Origin: CAZOVB01 sp964583095
GTDB lineage: Bacteria > Planctomycetota > Phycisphaerae > SM23-33
Assembly: GCA_964583095.1 (NCBI GenBank)
Contig: CAZOVB010000019.1
Coordinates: 11,720-75,719, forward strand
Length of the DNA stretch: 64,000 bases
Direction: 5' to 3'
Shown here: piece by piece, positions 50,017-59,227 of the stretch
Position numbering within the stretch: position 1 is the first letter of the stretch
Layout of the letters: every line of letters begins with the position of its first letter
Translations under genes and position numbers: made by a program
Notes under the pieces: generated by a model
What the model was told of the DNA's origin: nothing
The model's input: the letters and a program-made list of their open reading frames with translations, nothing else
The model's database searches: none

Positions 50017-51216
50017 ATGACTTCCATGCCCCGCATCTACCTTGCAATCGACAACTGCTTCGCTTCCAAGCGGTGGGTTCAACCTCCCCACTGGGCGGAG
50101 AGAATTCGCCGGATGGGCGTACACTTCGTCGAAGCCAGCGCCGACAACGAATGCGACCCGCTCTATTCAACCCCCGAGGTTCTCGAAGACTGGCTGGCCC
50201 AGGTCAAGAAGCTGCCCGAGACGCACGGGCTCAAGGTCGCGAATTTCTACTCCGGCCACGGGACCTACGCGACCCTGGGACTGGCCCATCCCGATGCGAG
50301 AGTCCGACGGCACATCATGGAGGACTGGATTCGTCCGATGGTGGACCTGGCCGGCAGGGCGGGGGCGGGCCTGGGCTTCTTCACCCATGCCTTCAGCCAG
50401 GAGGTCCTGGACGATGCCGAGAAGTACGAGTCAGCGCGGAAGCAGCTCGTCGAATCCCTCTCGGAGGTCTGCGCCTATGCCGACCGGCAGGGACTGCCCT
50501 CGGTCGGCGTTGAGCAGATGTACACGCCGCACCAGATCCCCTGGCGGTTCGAAGGGGCCAGGCAACTGCTCTCGGACGTACGTGCTCTGTCGGGACAGAG
50601 CCTCTACCTGACGCTCGACAGCGGACATGCTTCGGGCCAGAGGCGCTTCCTCATGCCCTCCAGAGAGCAGATCGAGTGCTTTGTCCGCGATACGGACGCC
50701 AAATCCGAAGAATTCCTCTACGTCGGGTCTTCTTCCGCGCAGAAGTTGCTCGATGAGATGGTCCGGGCCGGGGACCTTGGCCCGATGGAGCAGCTTCTCG
50801 ACGAGATCCACAACGCCCCGCAGTTCTTCTGCAGCGATCCGATGGAGGGTGATTTCTATGCCTGGCTGGAGCGGTTCGGCTGCTACAGCCCGATCGTGCA
50901 TCTTCAGCAGACCGACGGGACGAGCAGCTCACACTGGCCCTTTACGCCCTCGTGCAATGAGCGCGGGATCATCGAGCCCCAGCGCGTTCTTGACGCGATA
51001 GCCGAGTCGTACCGGCGACCCGTCTATGCGGCGATGCCGCCCCGGTGTGAGGAGATCTACCTGACCCTGGAGATCTTCGCCTCGACGGCCTCCTACCCGC
51101 ATCAGTTGCTGACACAGTTGGAGCAGTCCGTTGAATACTGGCGCCGAAGCATTCCCGAAGACGGCCTGCCCCTGGCTGCCCTCTGCCAAAGCCATTCCAG
51201 GGATTTGACGCAATAG
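50017..51216 (+). CDS. sugar isomerase/epimerase-like TIM barrel protein
   Basis: 399 residues of the xylose-isomerase-like/AP-endonuclease-2 barrel. The metal-binding layout is visible: GVEQMYTPHQIPW (Glu), LTLDSGHASG (Asp, His) and HLQQTDGTSSSHW. The length is larger than usual for the family (about 280-300). Such proteins interconvert ketoses or their phosphates. Position between the split glycosidase, a sulfatase and a class II aldolase suggests it acts in breakdown of the same sugar. Start at 50017; ATG 50026 is an alternative. Confidence 0.78.
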   Translation: MTSMPRIYLAIDNCFASKRWVQPPHWAERIRRMGVHFVEASADNECDPLYSTPEVLEDWLAQVKKLPETHGLKVANFYSGHGTYATLGLAHPDARVRRHIMEDWIRPMVDLAGRAGAGLGFFTHAFSQEVLDDAEKYESARKQLVESLSEVCAYADRQGLPSVGVEQMYTPHQIPWRFEGARQLLSDVRALSGQSLYLTLDSGHASGQRRFLMPSREQIECFVRDTDAKSEEFLYVGSSSAQKLLDEMVRAGDLGPMEQLLDEIHNAPQFFCSDPMEGDFYAWLERFGCYSPIVHLQQTDGTSSSHWPFTPSCNERGIIEPQRVLDAIAESYRRPVYAAMPPRCEEIYLTLEIFASTASYPHQLLTQLEQSVEYWRRSIPEDGLPLAALCQSHSRDLTQ

Positions 51217-51284
51217 GCCGGACAGACAACTGGACAGACCCGGAAGGATCGGGCATAGTGCCCCCTGCCGGCTACGGAGATGCC

Positions 51285-52727
51285 ATGACTGCGATGAACA
51301 TCATTTTGATAACCGCCGACCAGATGCGCTGCGACGCGATGGGGTGCGTCGATCCTGCGATCATCAGCCCGAACCTGGATGCCCTGGCTTCGGCAGGGAT
51401 GAAAATGGACAGGGCGTATTGCGTGAATCCGATCTGCACGCCCTCCAGAACCGCCCTGTTCACGGGGCGCTATCCTCACGCGACGGGCGTCTGGAACAAC
51501 GGAATCCCGCTGAGCAAGAACGAAGTCACCCTGTGCGATCACCTCAAACCGCTCGGGTACCGATGCGTGGCCAATGGAAAGATGCACTTCCGGCCCCAGT
51601 GCGAGCCGAAGAGCCAGGGCGGGCTGCAAGCCACCTCCCGGGCCTACCGGGAAGAGCCTCGGCCCGACGGAACCTACTACGGTTTCGACGAGCACCACAT
51701 GGTCGAGGATATCGGCCCCAGTGAATACCTGGACTGGCTGGCCGAGCACTACCCGGACTTCGCACCCAAGGGTCTCTTCAGGCCCCATGGCGAGCAGATG
51801 GAACGAGACGGAAGCGACCTGCCTCCCGAGGCCCATCCAACCCGATGGGTGGGGGACCGCAGTGTCGAAACGGTCGAAACCCATGACACCTCGCGGCCGC
51901 TGTTTATGTGGATGAGCTTCGTCGATCCACACCATCCCTTCGACGCGCCGAAGAAATACGTGGAGATGTACCGCGACAGGGAGATTCCCGATCCGATCGG
52001 CAGCGTGGAGGATCTGGCTCCCAGGCCGGAGCATCTGATCAACCCGCCCGACGGGTACTGGCCCGGTGGGGCCAAGCCCCACGGAATGAGCCCCGAACGC
52101 ATACGCAACATCCGGAGGAACTATTTTGCGATGGTTACCTTTCTGGATGAACAGGTGGGTCGGGTCATCCAGGCGCTCAAGCAACGGGGCATGTATGAGA
52201 ACAGTCTGATTGTCTTCACGGCCGACCACGGCGAGCTCCTGGGCGACCATGGTCTGCTGACCAAGGGGCCTTTCCTGTATGAAAGCCTGATTCGGATCCC
52301 CATGATTTTCGCGGGCCCGGGCGTGCAGGCCGACGCGAGTTCTCGTGCGGTGATGGAAAACGTGGACGTTCTTCCCACCCTGCTGGAGATGCTTGGCCGG
52401 GACGTGCCTTACGGCGTCCAGGGCCGATCGCAGAAGTCTGTCCTGGACGGGACGGGGCCCAGCATGCGGGAATCCGCCCTGTGCAGTTTCGATATTCACG
52501 ACGACGGGCTGCGGCTCAAGTCGCTGGTGACCCGGGGTGCGAAACTCACGCTCTTTGCCGGAAAGGATTTCGGCGAGCTTTTTGATCTGGAGCAGGATCC
52601 CCAGGAACGCAGGAACCGCTTCGACGATCCGGCCTGCGGGCAGCTCCAGGCGGATCTGATGCAGCAGCTTGCCCGGCGGATGATGATGGACGAGGATCCA
52701 TTGCCCCGGCGCGAGCGACTTTGGTAG
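51285..52727 (+). CDS. family S1 sulfatase
   Basis: 480 residues. IILITADQMRCDAMGCV gives the metal Asp; Cys51 lies in CTPSR followed by TALFTGRYPHATG. FTADHGELLGDHGLLTKG completes the active site. The ATG at 51285 follows GGAG nine bases upstream; an earlier in-frame GTG is less likely. No signal peptide, so cytoplasmic action is expected. Co-directional with isomerase and aldolase (68 and 21 bases away), an arrangement for desulfation and then breakdown of one sugar. Confidence 0.88.
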   Translation: MTAMNIILITADQMRCDAMGCVDPAIISPNLDALASAGMKMDRAYCVNPICTPSRTALFTGRYPHATGVWNNGIPLSKNEVTLCDHLKPLGYRCVANGKMHFRPQCEPKSQGGLQATSRAYREEPRPDGTYYGFDEHHMVEDIGPSEYLDWLAEHYPDFAPKGLFRPHGEQMERDGSDLPPEAHPTRWVGDRSVETVETHDTSRPLFMWMSFVDPHHPFDAPKKYVEMYRDREIPDPIGSVEDLAPRPEHLINPPDGYWPGGAKPHGMSPERIRNIRRNYFAMVTFLDEQVGRVIQALKQRGMYENSLIVFTADHGELLGDHGLLTKGPFLYESLIRIPMIFAGPGVQADASSRAVMENVDVLPTLLEMLGRDVPYGVQGRSQKSVLDGTGPSMRESALCSFDIHDDGLRLKSLVTRGAKLTLFAGKDFGELFDLEQDPQERRNRFDDPACGQLQADLMQQLARRMMMDEDPLPRRERLW

Positions 52728-52748
52728 ATCGAAAAGAGAACAGGAAAC

Positions 52749-53474
52749 ATGCAAGACTTTCAGAAGCAGTACGCAGCGCAGATTCAGGACCTGACCGATG
52801 CCGCCAATCGCATGGCCCAGTTGGGGTATGTGACCAGCCACGGCGGGAATCTGTCTTACCGTGTCGCGGACAACGTGGTGCTTATCACACCGACAAAGGT
52901 GGAAAAGCGCAAGCTGACGTTCGAGGATATCGTGGCGGTCGACCTTCAGGGCCGGACCGTCTTTGCCGGCCCCGGGCGCAAGCCCACCGGCGAGACGCCG
53001 ATCCACACGCGGTTGCTGCGCAACCGGCCGGATCTCAACTGCCTGGTCCATGCCCATCCGCCGGTTCTTACGGGCTTTTCCATGTCCGACTGCAAGCGAT
53101 ACCTCTCCCGGCCGCTGCTGCCTGAGGTGGTCATCGAGGTGGGCCCGATCCTGGATGTGCCCTACGCCGAGCCGATCAGCGAAGAGCTGGCCGAGCAGTT
53201 CGACAAGGTCATCGGTCTGTCCAACGCGTGGCTGATGCTCAACCACGGCGTGGTGGTCGGCAGCAGCGAAGGGATCGAGCGTGCGGCGGACTTCATGCAG
53301 ATGATCGAGCAGATGGCGGTGGGGGTCCACGTGGCCGCCACGGTGGGGCAGGTTACGGAGATTTCCCGGGAGGAAGTCGCCAACCTGGAAAAGACCCTCG
53401 CGACGCGCAACATGCCCCGTCCCGGAGACCCAAGGAAGATCAAGAGCCTGCTGGAGCTTTACGACTGGGAGTGA
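52749..53474 (+). CDS. class II aldolase/adducin family, L-fuculose-phosphate aldolase-like
   Basis: 241 residues. Zinc ligands HAHPP and a distal LNHGVV are in place, and the catalytic Glu is in GETPIHTRL. SHGGNLSYRV is the phosphate-binding loop. These enzymes split L-fuculose-1-phosphate or related ketose phosphates into dihydroxyacetone phosphate and an aldehyde. With the isomerase, sulfatase and, 30 kb away, the fucosidase, this fits fucose or a deoxysugar as fuel. Substrate cannot be fixed by sequence alone. Confidence 0.85.
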   Translation: MQDFQKQYAAQIQDLTDAANRMAQLGYVTSHGGNLSYRVADNVVLITPTKVEKRKLTFEDIVAVDLQGRTVFAGPGRKPTGETPIHTRLLRNRPDLNCLVHAHPPVLTGFSMSDCKRYLSRPLLPEVVIEVGPILDVPYAEPISEELAEQFDKVIGLSNAWLMLNHGVVVGSSEGIERAADFMQMIEQMAVGVHVAATVGQVTEISREEVANLEKTLATRNMPRPGDPRKIKSLLELYDWE

Positions 53475-53578
53475 AAAACGGCTTGATGAACTTCTGAAAA
53501 CGCTTGTTCAAGGCCTGGCGGTTCATGCTATCATAGGATATTGCGTCTGGATTTGAGTTTCTGGCGGAGGCACGGAAC

Positions 53579-53827
53579 ATGACAGATGTCCTGGTTCGGG
53601 ACGTTGACCCGAAAATCCTGGAAGGGCTCAAACGCTTGGCCGGCAAACACGGCCGATCTCTGCAGGAAGAGTTGATGTTTCTCCTGGAACGCGCAGCCTG
53701 CCCGACCACCTCGGATACACAAGAGGTGCTCGCGAAGTGGGAGAAGCGATTTGCCGGCAGACGGTTCTCCAGCAACGCAGAACTTATTCGGGAGGACAGG
53801 TCGGGTCATGATCGAAACGGAGCGTAG
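53579..53827 (+). CDS. FitA-type ribbon-helix-helix antitoxin without toxin
   Basis: 82 residues. DVLVRDVDPKILEGLKRLAGKHG is the ribbon-helix-helix of FitA/VapB antitoxins, followed by the toxin-binding tail with AGRRFSSNAELIREDR. In intact pairs a PIN-domain VapC gene starts at the end. Here an ATG at 53808 begins in the right place but is followed after a few codons by sequence belonging to the opposite-strand sulfatase gene, so the toxin gene is missing. The start has GGAGG upstream. The message may regulate itself only. Confidence 0.75.
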   Translation: MTDVLVRDVDPKILEGLKRLAGKHGRSLQEELMFLLERAACPTTSDTQEVLAKWEKRFAGRRFSSNAELIREDRSGHDRNGA

Positions 53828-55559
53828 TCATCCGTTTCAGGGCGGGCTGGCTGGGGCGATCGGCCTGGCGGACCTCGAGAGTCAGAACCGCCTTGCCGGC
53901 CGGCAGGTCTATGGCGCCCAGGTCCTGCCCGTTGGGGGCTTCCAGGCGAGACTGGATTCTCGCTGAGCCGCAGGAGATCTCCAGCGTGAGGCCGGAGGAC
54001 TCGTCCTTGACATAGTCAAGATAAAGACGGTATCGCCCGGCCTGGGTGACCTCGATGTCATACTGGGCCCGGTCGCCGGGGGCCTGGAATTGATAGATGC
54101 TCAGCCCGCCGTTGCAAACGTTTCCGGCGACCCGCGTGGGTGCGTAGGCGGCTACGAAGTTGGACATCCCGGGCCCGATCTTGAAGACGGGGCTGTGGAA
54201 GGCATGGGGCTCGCGTCGGATCTGCGCGAACCACTGCCTCGCCCGGCGGCGCATCTCTTCGGCCTGGCCGGGCTGGGTGGCCATGACGTTGATATCTTCC
54301 TGTGGATCCTCGCGAATATGTATGAGTACCTCACCCTCGACCGGATCGGGGGCCCCGGGTACCTTGCCGGGATTGCGAAGCCATTTCCACTGCTCGCCGC
54401 GGACCGTGACCAGTTGCGGATCGAAGGGAAGGTCCCCCTTGACCTCGGGGGCTACGGGCATGTATTCACCGAACCGACCGGCGGGGCTGTAGCCTGTCTC
54501 GGGATCCGGCGGCCAGCCGGGGCTCACCCAGACATAGCTTTCCTTGGGCTCGAGTCCGTCTTCCTGACCTTCCAGGTACGGCCGGAAGCTCCTGCCGTCC
54601 AGCGGCGGATGTTCGGAATCCAGCCGGATCCCGCACAGATCGGCCAGCGTGGGATAGATGTCGCAGATGTCGCAGAGCCGGCCTGTGGTGTGTGGGGCAA
54701 AACGGTTCCCCCAACGCACGAACAGCGGCGACTTGATGCCGTTTTCCCACATGTTGCCCTTGTGGCCCTTGTAGCCGTTGACATAGCGGGTGCGGCGGTC
54801 TTCGTCGGTAAGCTGGCCTTCCAGGCAGGCCGGGCCGTTATCGCTCTGAAAGAGCACGATGGTATCCTCGGCGATTCCCAGCCTGTCCAGCAGGCCCAGC
54901 AGGGCGCCCACGGCCGAATCGGTCTGCTCGACCATCGCGTAGACCGTCGCCAAGGCTTCGGAGAGACCCATCCTGCGGTACTTTTCCACGAGTTCATCGG
55001 GCCCGGCCAGGGGCGCATGGACGGTCAGAAACGAGACGAACGCGAAGAAGGGGCTCTGCGTCTGCGAGCACCGGGTGATGAAGTCCGAAGCGTATTCGAC
55101 GAGGGTATCGACCGTCCATCCGGCATGGCTGCGAGGCAGGCCGTTGTAATGTCCGACGCTGTCGAAATGCTTGTAGAGTTGGGCCATGTAGGCTTCGTCG
55201 AAACCTCGCTCCCAGGGGAAGTATCCGCTGCTCTTGCCGCTGTGCCACTTGCCCCAGGTTCCGGTTCGATAGCCGGCCTCACGGAAGGTCTCGCTGATCA
55301 GGCGCTCATCGGGCTGGATGAAATCCTTGCCCCCGTGAACGTGGGATACGCCGGTTCGCAGGAAGTGTCTGCCCGTCAACAGCGAAGCACGCGAGGGGGC
55401 GCACACGCTGGCCACGCAGTAGTTGGCAAACTGCACGCTGCCCGCGGCAAGCGTGTCCAGGTGGGGGGTGCTCAGATACGGATTGCCATGGCAGGCGAGG
55501 TCGTCGAATCCCTGGTCATCGGTAAGCAGGAGAAGCACGTTGGGCTGTTTCTGGGCCAC
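53784..55559 (-). CDS. family S1 sulfatase with extra C-terminal beta domain
   Basis: 591 residues from GTG 55559, which has AAAGG seven bases upstream; an earlier TTG (55595) is less likely. VLLLLTDDQGFDDLACHG carries the Asp pair, Cys53 lies in CAPSR followed by ASLLTGR, and VLFQSDNGPACLEG completes the site. After the standard fold, about residues 470-591 form an additional strand-rich domain (YQFQAPGDRAQYDIEV...GRYRLYLDYV) resembling a carbohydrate-binding module. Its end overlaps the orphan antitoxin gene on the other strand by 44 bases. Confidence 0.87.
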   Translation of the reverse strand: MAQKQPNVLLLLTDDQGFDDLACHGNPYLSTPHLDTLAAGSVQFANYCVASVCAPSRASLLTGRHFLRTGVSHVHGGKDFIQPDERLISETFREAGYRTGTWGKWHSGKSSGYFPWERGFDEAYMAQLYKHFDSVGHYNGLPRSHAGWTVDTLVEYASDFITRCSQTQSPFFAFVSFLTVHAPLAGPDELVEKYRRMGLSEALATVYAMVEQTDSAVGALLGLLDRLGIAEDTIVLFQSDNGPACLEGQLTDEDRRTRYVNGYKGHKGNMWENGIKSPLFVRWGNRFAPHTTGRLCDICDIYPTLADLCGIRLDSEHPPLDGRSFRPYLEGQEDGLEPKESYVWVSPGWPPDPETGYSPAGRFGEYMPVAPEVKGDLPFDPQLVTVRGEQWKWLRNPGKVPGAPDPVEGEVLIHIREDPQEDINVMATQPGQAEEMRRRARQWFAQIRREPHAFHSPVFKIGPGMSNFVAAYAPTRVAGNVCNGGLSIYQFQAPGDRAQYDIEVTQAGRYRLYLDYVKDESSGLTLEISCGSARIQSRLEAPNGQDLGAIDLPAGKAVLTLEVRQADRPSQPALKRMTTLRFDHDPTCPPE

Positions 55560-55661
55560 GATGGGACCTTTCTCGGCTGAGGCAGGAGGAGACAATCTTC
55601 GAAGTGTACGGAATTGCCTGCTTCTGTGGAAGTGCCGGCACGCAGACTCGGGCAGGCCCTT

Positions 55662-57062
55662 TCAGTCTTCGGCCTTGCCGCCCTTGGCCATCCGGACCAT
55701 CCTCGGTTGAAACTCGGCCACGATACGCACCAGATCGTCCTGGGCGGCCATGACCTCCCGGATGTCTTTGTAGGCCATGGGAACCTCGTCGAGTCCGGCC
55801 GAGATCAGCTCCACCTTGCGGCGATCCAGGACCTCGCGGGCATCGGACCAACGGAAGGACTGTTTGGCCTGTTTGCGGCTCATGCGTCGGCCCGCGCCGT
55901 GGCTGGCAGAATTCATCGCGTCGGCAGAGCCCTTGCCGCGTACGACAAACCCGGGATCGGCCATCGAGCCTGGGATGATGCCCAGGACACCTTCGCCGGC
56001 CGGTGTGGCGCCCTTGCGGTGTACGACGACCTCGCGGCCGTCATGGAGTTCCTTCCAGGCGAAGTTGTGGTGGTTCTCAATGTCGGCCAGGACCGAAACG
56101 CCCAGGCTGCGGGCGATCTTCCGGTGGATCAGTTCGTGGTTGGCCGAGGCGTAGCGTCCCATGAGTTCCATGGCCAGCCAGTATTCCCGGCCCGGTTGGC
56201 TCTGAAGGTCCAGCCAGGCCAGATGGATCAACTCCTTGGGAAGCTCCGGATGAAGATCCATGGCCAGGCGACTGTAATGCTGGGCGACGCTTGCGCCGGT
56301 GCCTCGGCTGCCCGAATGACTCAGCAATGCAAGGTATGTTCCGGCTTCTAGACCCAGATCGGGCCGAGGCAGCGTGAGCGTGCCGAACTCCACGAAGTGA
56401 TTCCCGCTGCCGCTGGTGCCAAGCTGGGACCAGGCTTTGTCTTTCCCCGAGGCGGTGACCGGGCTGATGCGCCAGTCCTCGTCCATAACCGAATGCTCCA
56501 GCCGCTGATCCGCGCGGTAGGAAGCGCCCACGCCAAAGTTCGTCTCGCGGATCAGAGCATTGCGGAGGCGCTGTCGCCGGCCTTCCAGGGCCCCCGGCGG
56601 CAGGTCCAGGACCGTCATCTTCATCCGACAGGCAATGTCCATGCCCACGGCGTAGGGGATGACCGCGTTTTCGGTGCCCAGCACGCCGCCGATGGGCAGG
56701 CCGTAGCCTAGGTGTGCATCGGGCATCAGGGCTCCCCGCAGAGCCACGGGAAGGCGAGAGGCGTGTTGGAGCTGTTTAACTGCGTTGGCATCGAGGTTCT
56801 GACCCCATTGGCGCCAGGGGGCCGGCTCTTGACGAGGCTCAAAGCTGTTTCGCGACGCCCGTGACCCCTGGAGTTCGCGGGCCAGGCGACTCCAGATCGG
56901 ATCGTCGGTAAAGTCGTCCGGATTTCGGGCAACGGCCTGGATCTGATCGCGAAGCCTGCTGCGCTTCCTCGCGACGGCAGGGAGTCTGGCGAGAATCACC
57001 TGCGCCGTTCGCAGGGAAGAACCCTTGGGGATTCCCAGGTTGATCAGTTCACGTGCTTTCAT
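55662..57062 (-). CDS. rtcB: RtcB-family RNA ligase
   Basis: 466 residues, full length. The first metal site is in MPDAHLGYGLPIGGVL, followed by VGMDIACRMKM, a variant of the usual DIGCGM with its metal Cys kept. GSGNHFVEFG, SHSGSRGTG and the guanylylation His in SASHGAGRRMSR are all present, so it should ligate RNA ends with 2',3'-cyclic phosphate or 3'-phosphate using GTP and Mn. This belongs to the RtcB2-like side group. Start ATG 57062; the upstream extension has no ribosome site. No rtcA or archease gene is nearby. Confidence 0.9.
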   Translation of the reverse strand: MKARELINLGIPKGSSLRTAQVILARLPAVARKRSRLRDQIQAVARNPDDFTDDPIWSRLARELQGSRASRNSFEPRQEPAPWRQWGQNLDANAVKQLQHASRLPVALRGALMPDAHLGYGLPIGGVLGTENAVIPYAVGMDIACRMKMTVLDLPPGALEGRRQRLRNALIRETNFGVGASYRADQRLEHSVMDEDWRISPVTASGKDKAWSQLGTSGSGNHFVEFGTLTLPRPDLGLEAGTYLALLSHSGSRGTGASVAQHYSRLAMDLHPELPKELIHLAWLDLQSQPGREYWLAMELMGRYASANHELIHRKIARSLGVSVLADIENHHNFAWKELHDGREVVVHRKGATPAGEGVLGIIPGSMADPGFVVRGKGSADAMNSASHGAGRRMSRKQAKQSFRWSDAREVLDRRKVELISAGLDEVPMAYKDIREVMAAQDDLVRIVAEFQPRMVRMAKGGKAED

Positions 57063-57240
57063 CTTCTTGCGTCTTTCAGCCGATTTGCGTCTCGTGAGGC
57101 AGTTCGCGTCGCGATATCCGTTTATCAAGCAGCGATACACCGCAGCCTGCACGCAGAACCAGCAGACCAGGACGACGCCCACACCGTCCGATAATACATG
57201 TTAAGTTACTTTATTCAGCCTGTTCGGGAGGGGGGGCTCG

Positions 57241-58251
57241 TCAGGTCGGATGGTTGCCCGGGTTACAGGAGCCCGGGCCGATGCTGAGTCCCAGGTCTCG
57301 AATCATCTGGAGGTCATCCTCGGCCGTGGCGCCGGTGGTCGTAAGGTAATTCCCTACCATCAGCCCGGTAGCCCCGGCCCGGAACATCCAGCTCTGGAGG
57401 CTTCGGAGCGTGACCGTTCTTCCTCCCGCAATTCGTATGTCCGTCTGCGGCATGGCCAGTCGGAACATTGCGATGCACCGCAGGGCTTCGACAGGCTCCA
57501 TGAGCGGGCGAGACTCCAGGGGTGTGCCGGAGATCGGATGCAGGAAATTCAGCGGCACGCTCTGGGGTTTGACCCGCTCGCGAAGGGTCAGGGCCAAATC
57601 GACGCGGTCCTCCCAGGTTTCTCCGACGCCCAGCAATCCGCCGCAACAGAGCTTCATCCCGGCCTGGCGGGCATTGTCCAGCGTACGGAGCCTGTCCTGG
57701 TAGCTGTGGGTACCGACCAACTCGGGGAAAAACCTCTCCGAGGTCTCCAGGTTATGGTGATACCGGGTCACGCCCGCATGCCGCAGGTCTTGGGCCTGGG
57801 ACGAATCCAGTTCCCCCAGCGAGGCACAGAGATCCACATCGGGCCCCAGCCTCTCCCGAAGTCGGCCAAAGGCGTCGATGGCGCTTTCAAACTGGCTTTG
57901 GGTGGGTCCTCTTCCGGAGTTGACGATGCTGAATCGGCTGACGTTCCATTGAAGCGATTCGTCCCCGGCCTGGAGGATGTGCTCCTGCTGCGTGATGCCC
58001 GGCTTGACATCAGCCTGGTTGTGAGCGGACTGGGCACACCAGCGGCAATCTTCGCTGCAAGCCCCGATGCGCCCCGGAACGATCGAGCAGAGACTGACCG
58101 ATTGGCCAAAATGTCGACGTCGCAGTTTATCGGACCATACAAGCAACTCTTCGGGGTCGCTCCGGGACTCCTGGATCACCTTCAACAGCCCGGCCCGATC
58201 CAGGCACTGGCCCTGCATCGCATAGCCGGCTGCCTGGGAAAGCAGACTCAT
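57241..58251 (-). CDS. bioB: biotin synthase
   Basis: 336 residues. The radical-SAM cluster CSEDCRWC (in GACSEDCRWCAQS) binds the 4Fe-4S; further Cys and Arg residues for the 2Fe-2S cluster lie in DLCASLGEL, KLCCGGLLGVGET and IRIAGGRT. The enzyme inserts sulfur into dethiobiotin. No other bio genes lie here. It starts two bases after a small-protein gene and is the last of that run, transcribed from the promoter at 59145-59172. Confidence 0.93.
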   Translation of the reverse strand: MSLLSQAAGYAMQGQCLDRAGLLKVIQESRSDPEELLVWSDKLRRRHFGQSVSLCSIVPGRIGACSEDCRWCAQSAHNQADVKPGITQQEHILQAGDESLQWNVSRFSIVNSGRGPTQSQFESAIDAFGRLRERLGPDVDLCASLGELDSSQAQDLRHAGVTRYHHNLETSERFFPELVGTHSYQDRLRTLDNARQAGMKLCCGGLLGVGETWEDRVDLALTLRERVKPQSVPLNFLHPISGTPLESRPLMEPVEALRCIAMFRLAMPQTDIRIAGGRTVTLRSLQSWMFRAGATGLMVGNYLTTTGATAEDDLQMIRDLGLSIGPGSCNPGNHPT

Positions 58252-58253
58252 CG

Positions 58254-58565
58254 TCAGTTCCGGCGGTAGATGCGATTGAAGGTTTCGATCCTGGAGAACT
58301 CGATTCCGGTGATCTTGTCGATCGACTTGGTCTTCCGGTTGACGTAATAGGCGTTCATGCCTCGGACCGTCCCGTCCACGACGTAGACGACGTCCACGTC
58401 AGGATTGATACTCGCCGTACCGAAGAGGTACTCCCCTCCCCGAACCATCTGCCCTGCCTGGGCCGGTTCCGGGGCGGTCTGAATAAAGGTCATAACCAAC
58501 ATCGCCGTCAGAACACCGGCGGTCAGGACGAGCAAAAGAATCGTGATGTTTTCGTTGTTTCGCAT
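58254..58565 (-). CDS. small membrane-anchored protein B2 (paralogue of 59228-59524)
   Basis: 103 residues, unrecognised. One N-terminal membrane helix (about 8-28) is followed by a compact domain with YLFGTASINPDVDVVYVVDG and RGMNAYYV, ending IEFSRIETFNRIY. It has the same plan and ending as the protein at 59228-59524 (VDFSRTKTF), so the two are paralogues. Ribosome site AGGAG is well placed. Ends two bases before bioB. Likely anchored with the domain outside the membrane. Confidence 0.7.
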   Translation of the reverse strand: MRNNENITILLLVLTAGVLTAMLVMTFIQTAPEPAQAGQMVRGGEYLFGTASINPDVDVVYVVDGTVRGMNAYYVNRKTKSIDKITGIEFSRIETFNRIYRRN

Positions 58566-58583
58566 AAATCTGCTCCTGGTCGA

Positions 58584-58874
58584 TCAATCCCTGCCAAAGT
58601 CCCGCAGAAGATCCCTGCCGCGGAATTCCTCAAATACCAATCCCCCATCGGCTGCAGGGACCAGATGTACCGCCGCCAGACCGCGCCTTTCCAGATCCAC
58701 GATGTATATCGCCTCTCTGCCCTCGGCGTACTTGGCGCTGAAGGGAACGTAGCGATCCGTTGCCCCCATCACCTGGGCCTGTCCGGACGAGGCGCCCGGC
58801 CCGATGAGGACCATGGCCAGCAACAGGAAATTGAGCAGAACCAGAGCGATGATCAGACCTTTTCTGGAGGTCAT
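58584..58874 (-). CDS. small membrane-anchored protein A2 (paralogue of 59560-59844)
   Basis: 96 residues. N-terminal membrane helix (about 7-24), then a short domain: YVPFSAKYAEGREAIYIVDL, LAAVHLVPA and the ending GRDLLRDFG. The paralogue at 59560-59844 reads VLDLKKKRIAG, RPAAGG and GRSLSKDFG in the same order. AAGGAG precedes the ATG. Immediately upstream of B2, so A and B are arranged as a repeated pair. Confidence 0.7.
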   Translation of the reverse strand: MTSRKGLIIALVLLNFLLLAMVLIGPGASSGQAQVMGATDRYVPFSAKYAEGREAIYIVDLERRGLAAVHLVPAADGGLVFEEFRGRDLLRDFGRD

Positions 58875-58917
58875 CGACAACTCCTTTGCGCACGCGGCGC
58901 TGTGACGAATCGGAACA

Positions 58918-59118
58918 TCAGCCAACGGCGCTGCGTTTGGCGTTCTTGAACGCGACCACGCAGACACCGGCCAAGCCGATCAAACTGTAAAGTATTGCAA
59001 TCCAGGGCGTTGCATCTTCTCCTGCGGGTGCCTTGGCCGCATCGGAAGCCGCCGATGCTGCGGAAGCAGCCGGAAGCAGACAGGCCAAAGCCAAGGGCAG
59101 AACGTGTTTGAGACTCAT
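58918..59118 (-). CDS. small protein with signal peptide and one membrane helix
   Basis: 66 residues (ATG 59118; ATG 59136 is possible but would make the message nearly leaderless). A signal peptide is followed by an Ala-rich linker and a second hydrophobic helix (WIAILYSLIGLAGVCVVAF) ending in basic residues. It is the first gene after the promoter at 59145-59172 and sits between the two A-B pairs. Not homologous to them in sequence that I can see. Function unknown; it may hold the others at the membrane. Confidence 0.55.
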   Translation of the reverse strand: MSLKHVLPLALACLLPAASAASAASDAAKAPAGEDATPWIAILYSLIGLAGVCVVAFKNAKRSAVG

Positions 59119-59144
59119 GGTATATCTCGTGTTCATGGACAGAC

Positions 59145-59172
59145 ATTATATACGCCCTGCCCGGACATGCAA
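59145..59172 (-). promoter_or_regulatory. sigma-70-type promoter of the A2-B2-bioB unit
   Basis: On the minus strand TTGCAT (59172-59167) and TATAAT (59150-59145) with a 16-base spacer, the same pattern as the tRNA promoter at 77-104. Transcription should begin near 59138. Confidence 0.72.
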
Positions 59173-59227
59173 TGCCCGAGCCAAAGCCGCCTGTGGCTGA
59201 TTTCCGTCTTGCCCCGCTCGGGGACGC

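Noticed and set aside
51102..53330. 742-residue minus-strand frame
   Set aside because: Covers the sulfatase and aldolase genes on the plus strand, both with complete active sites.
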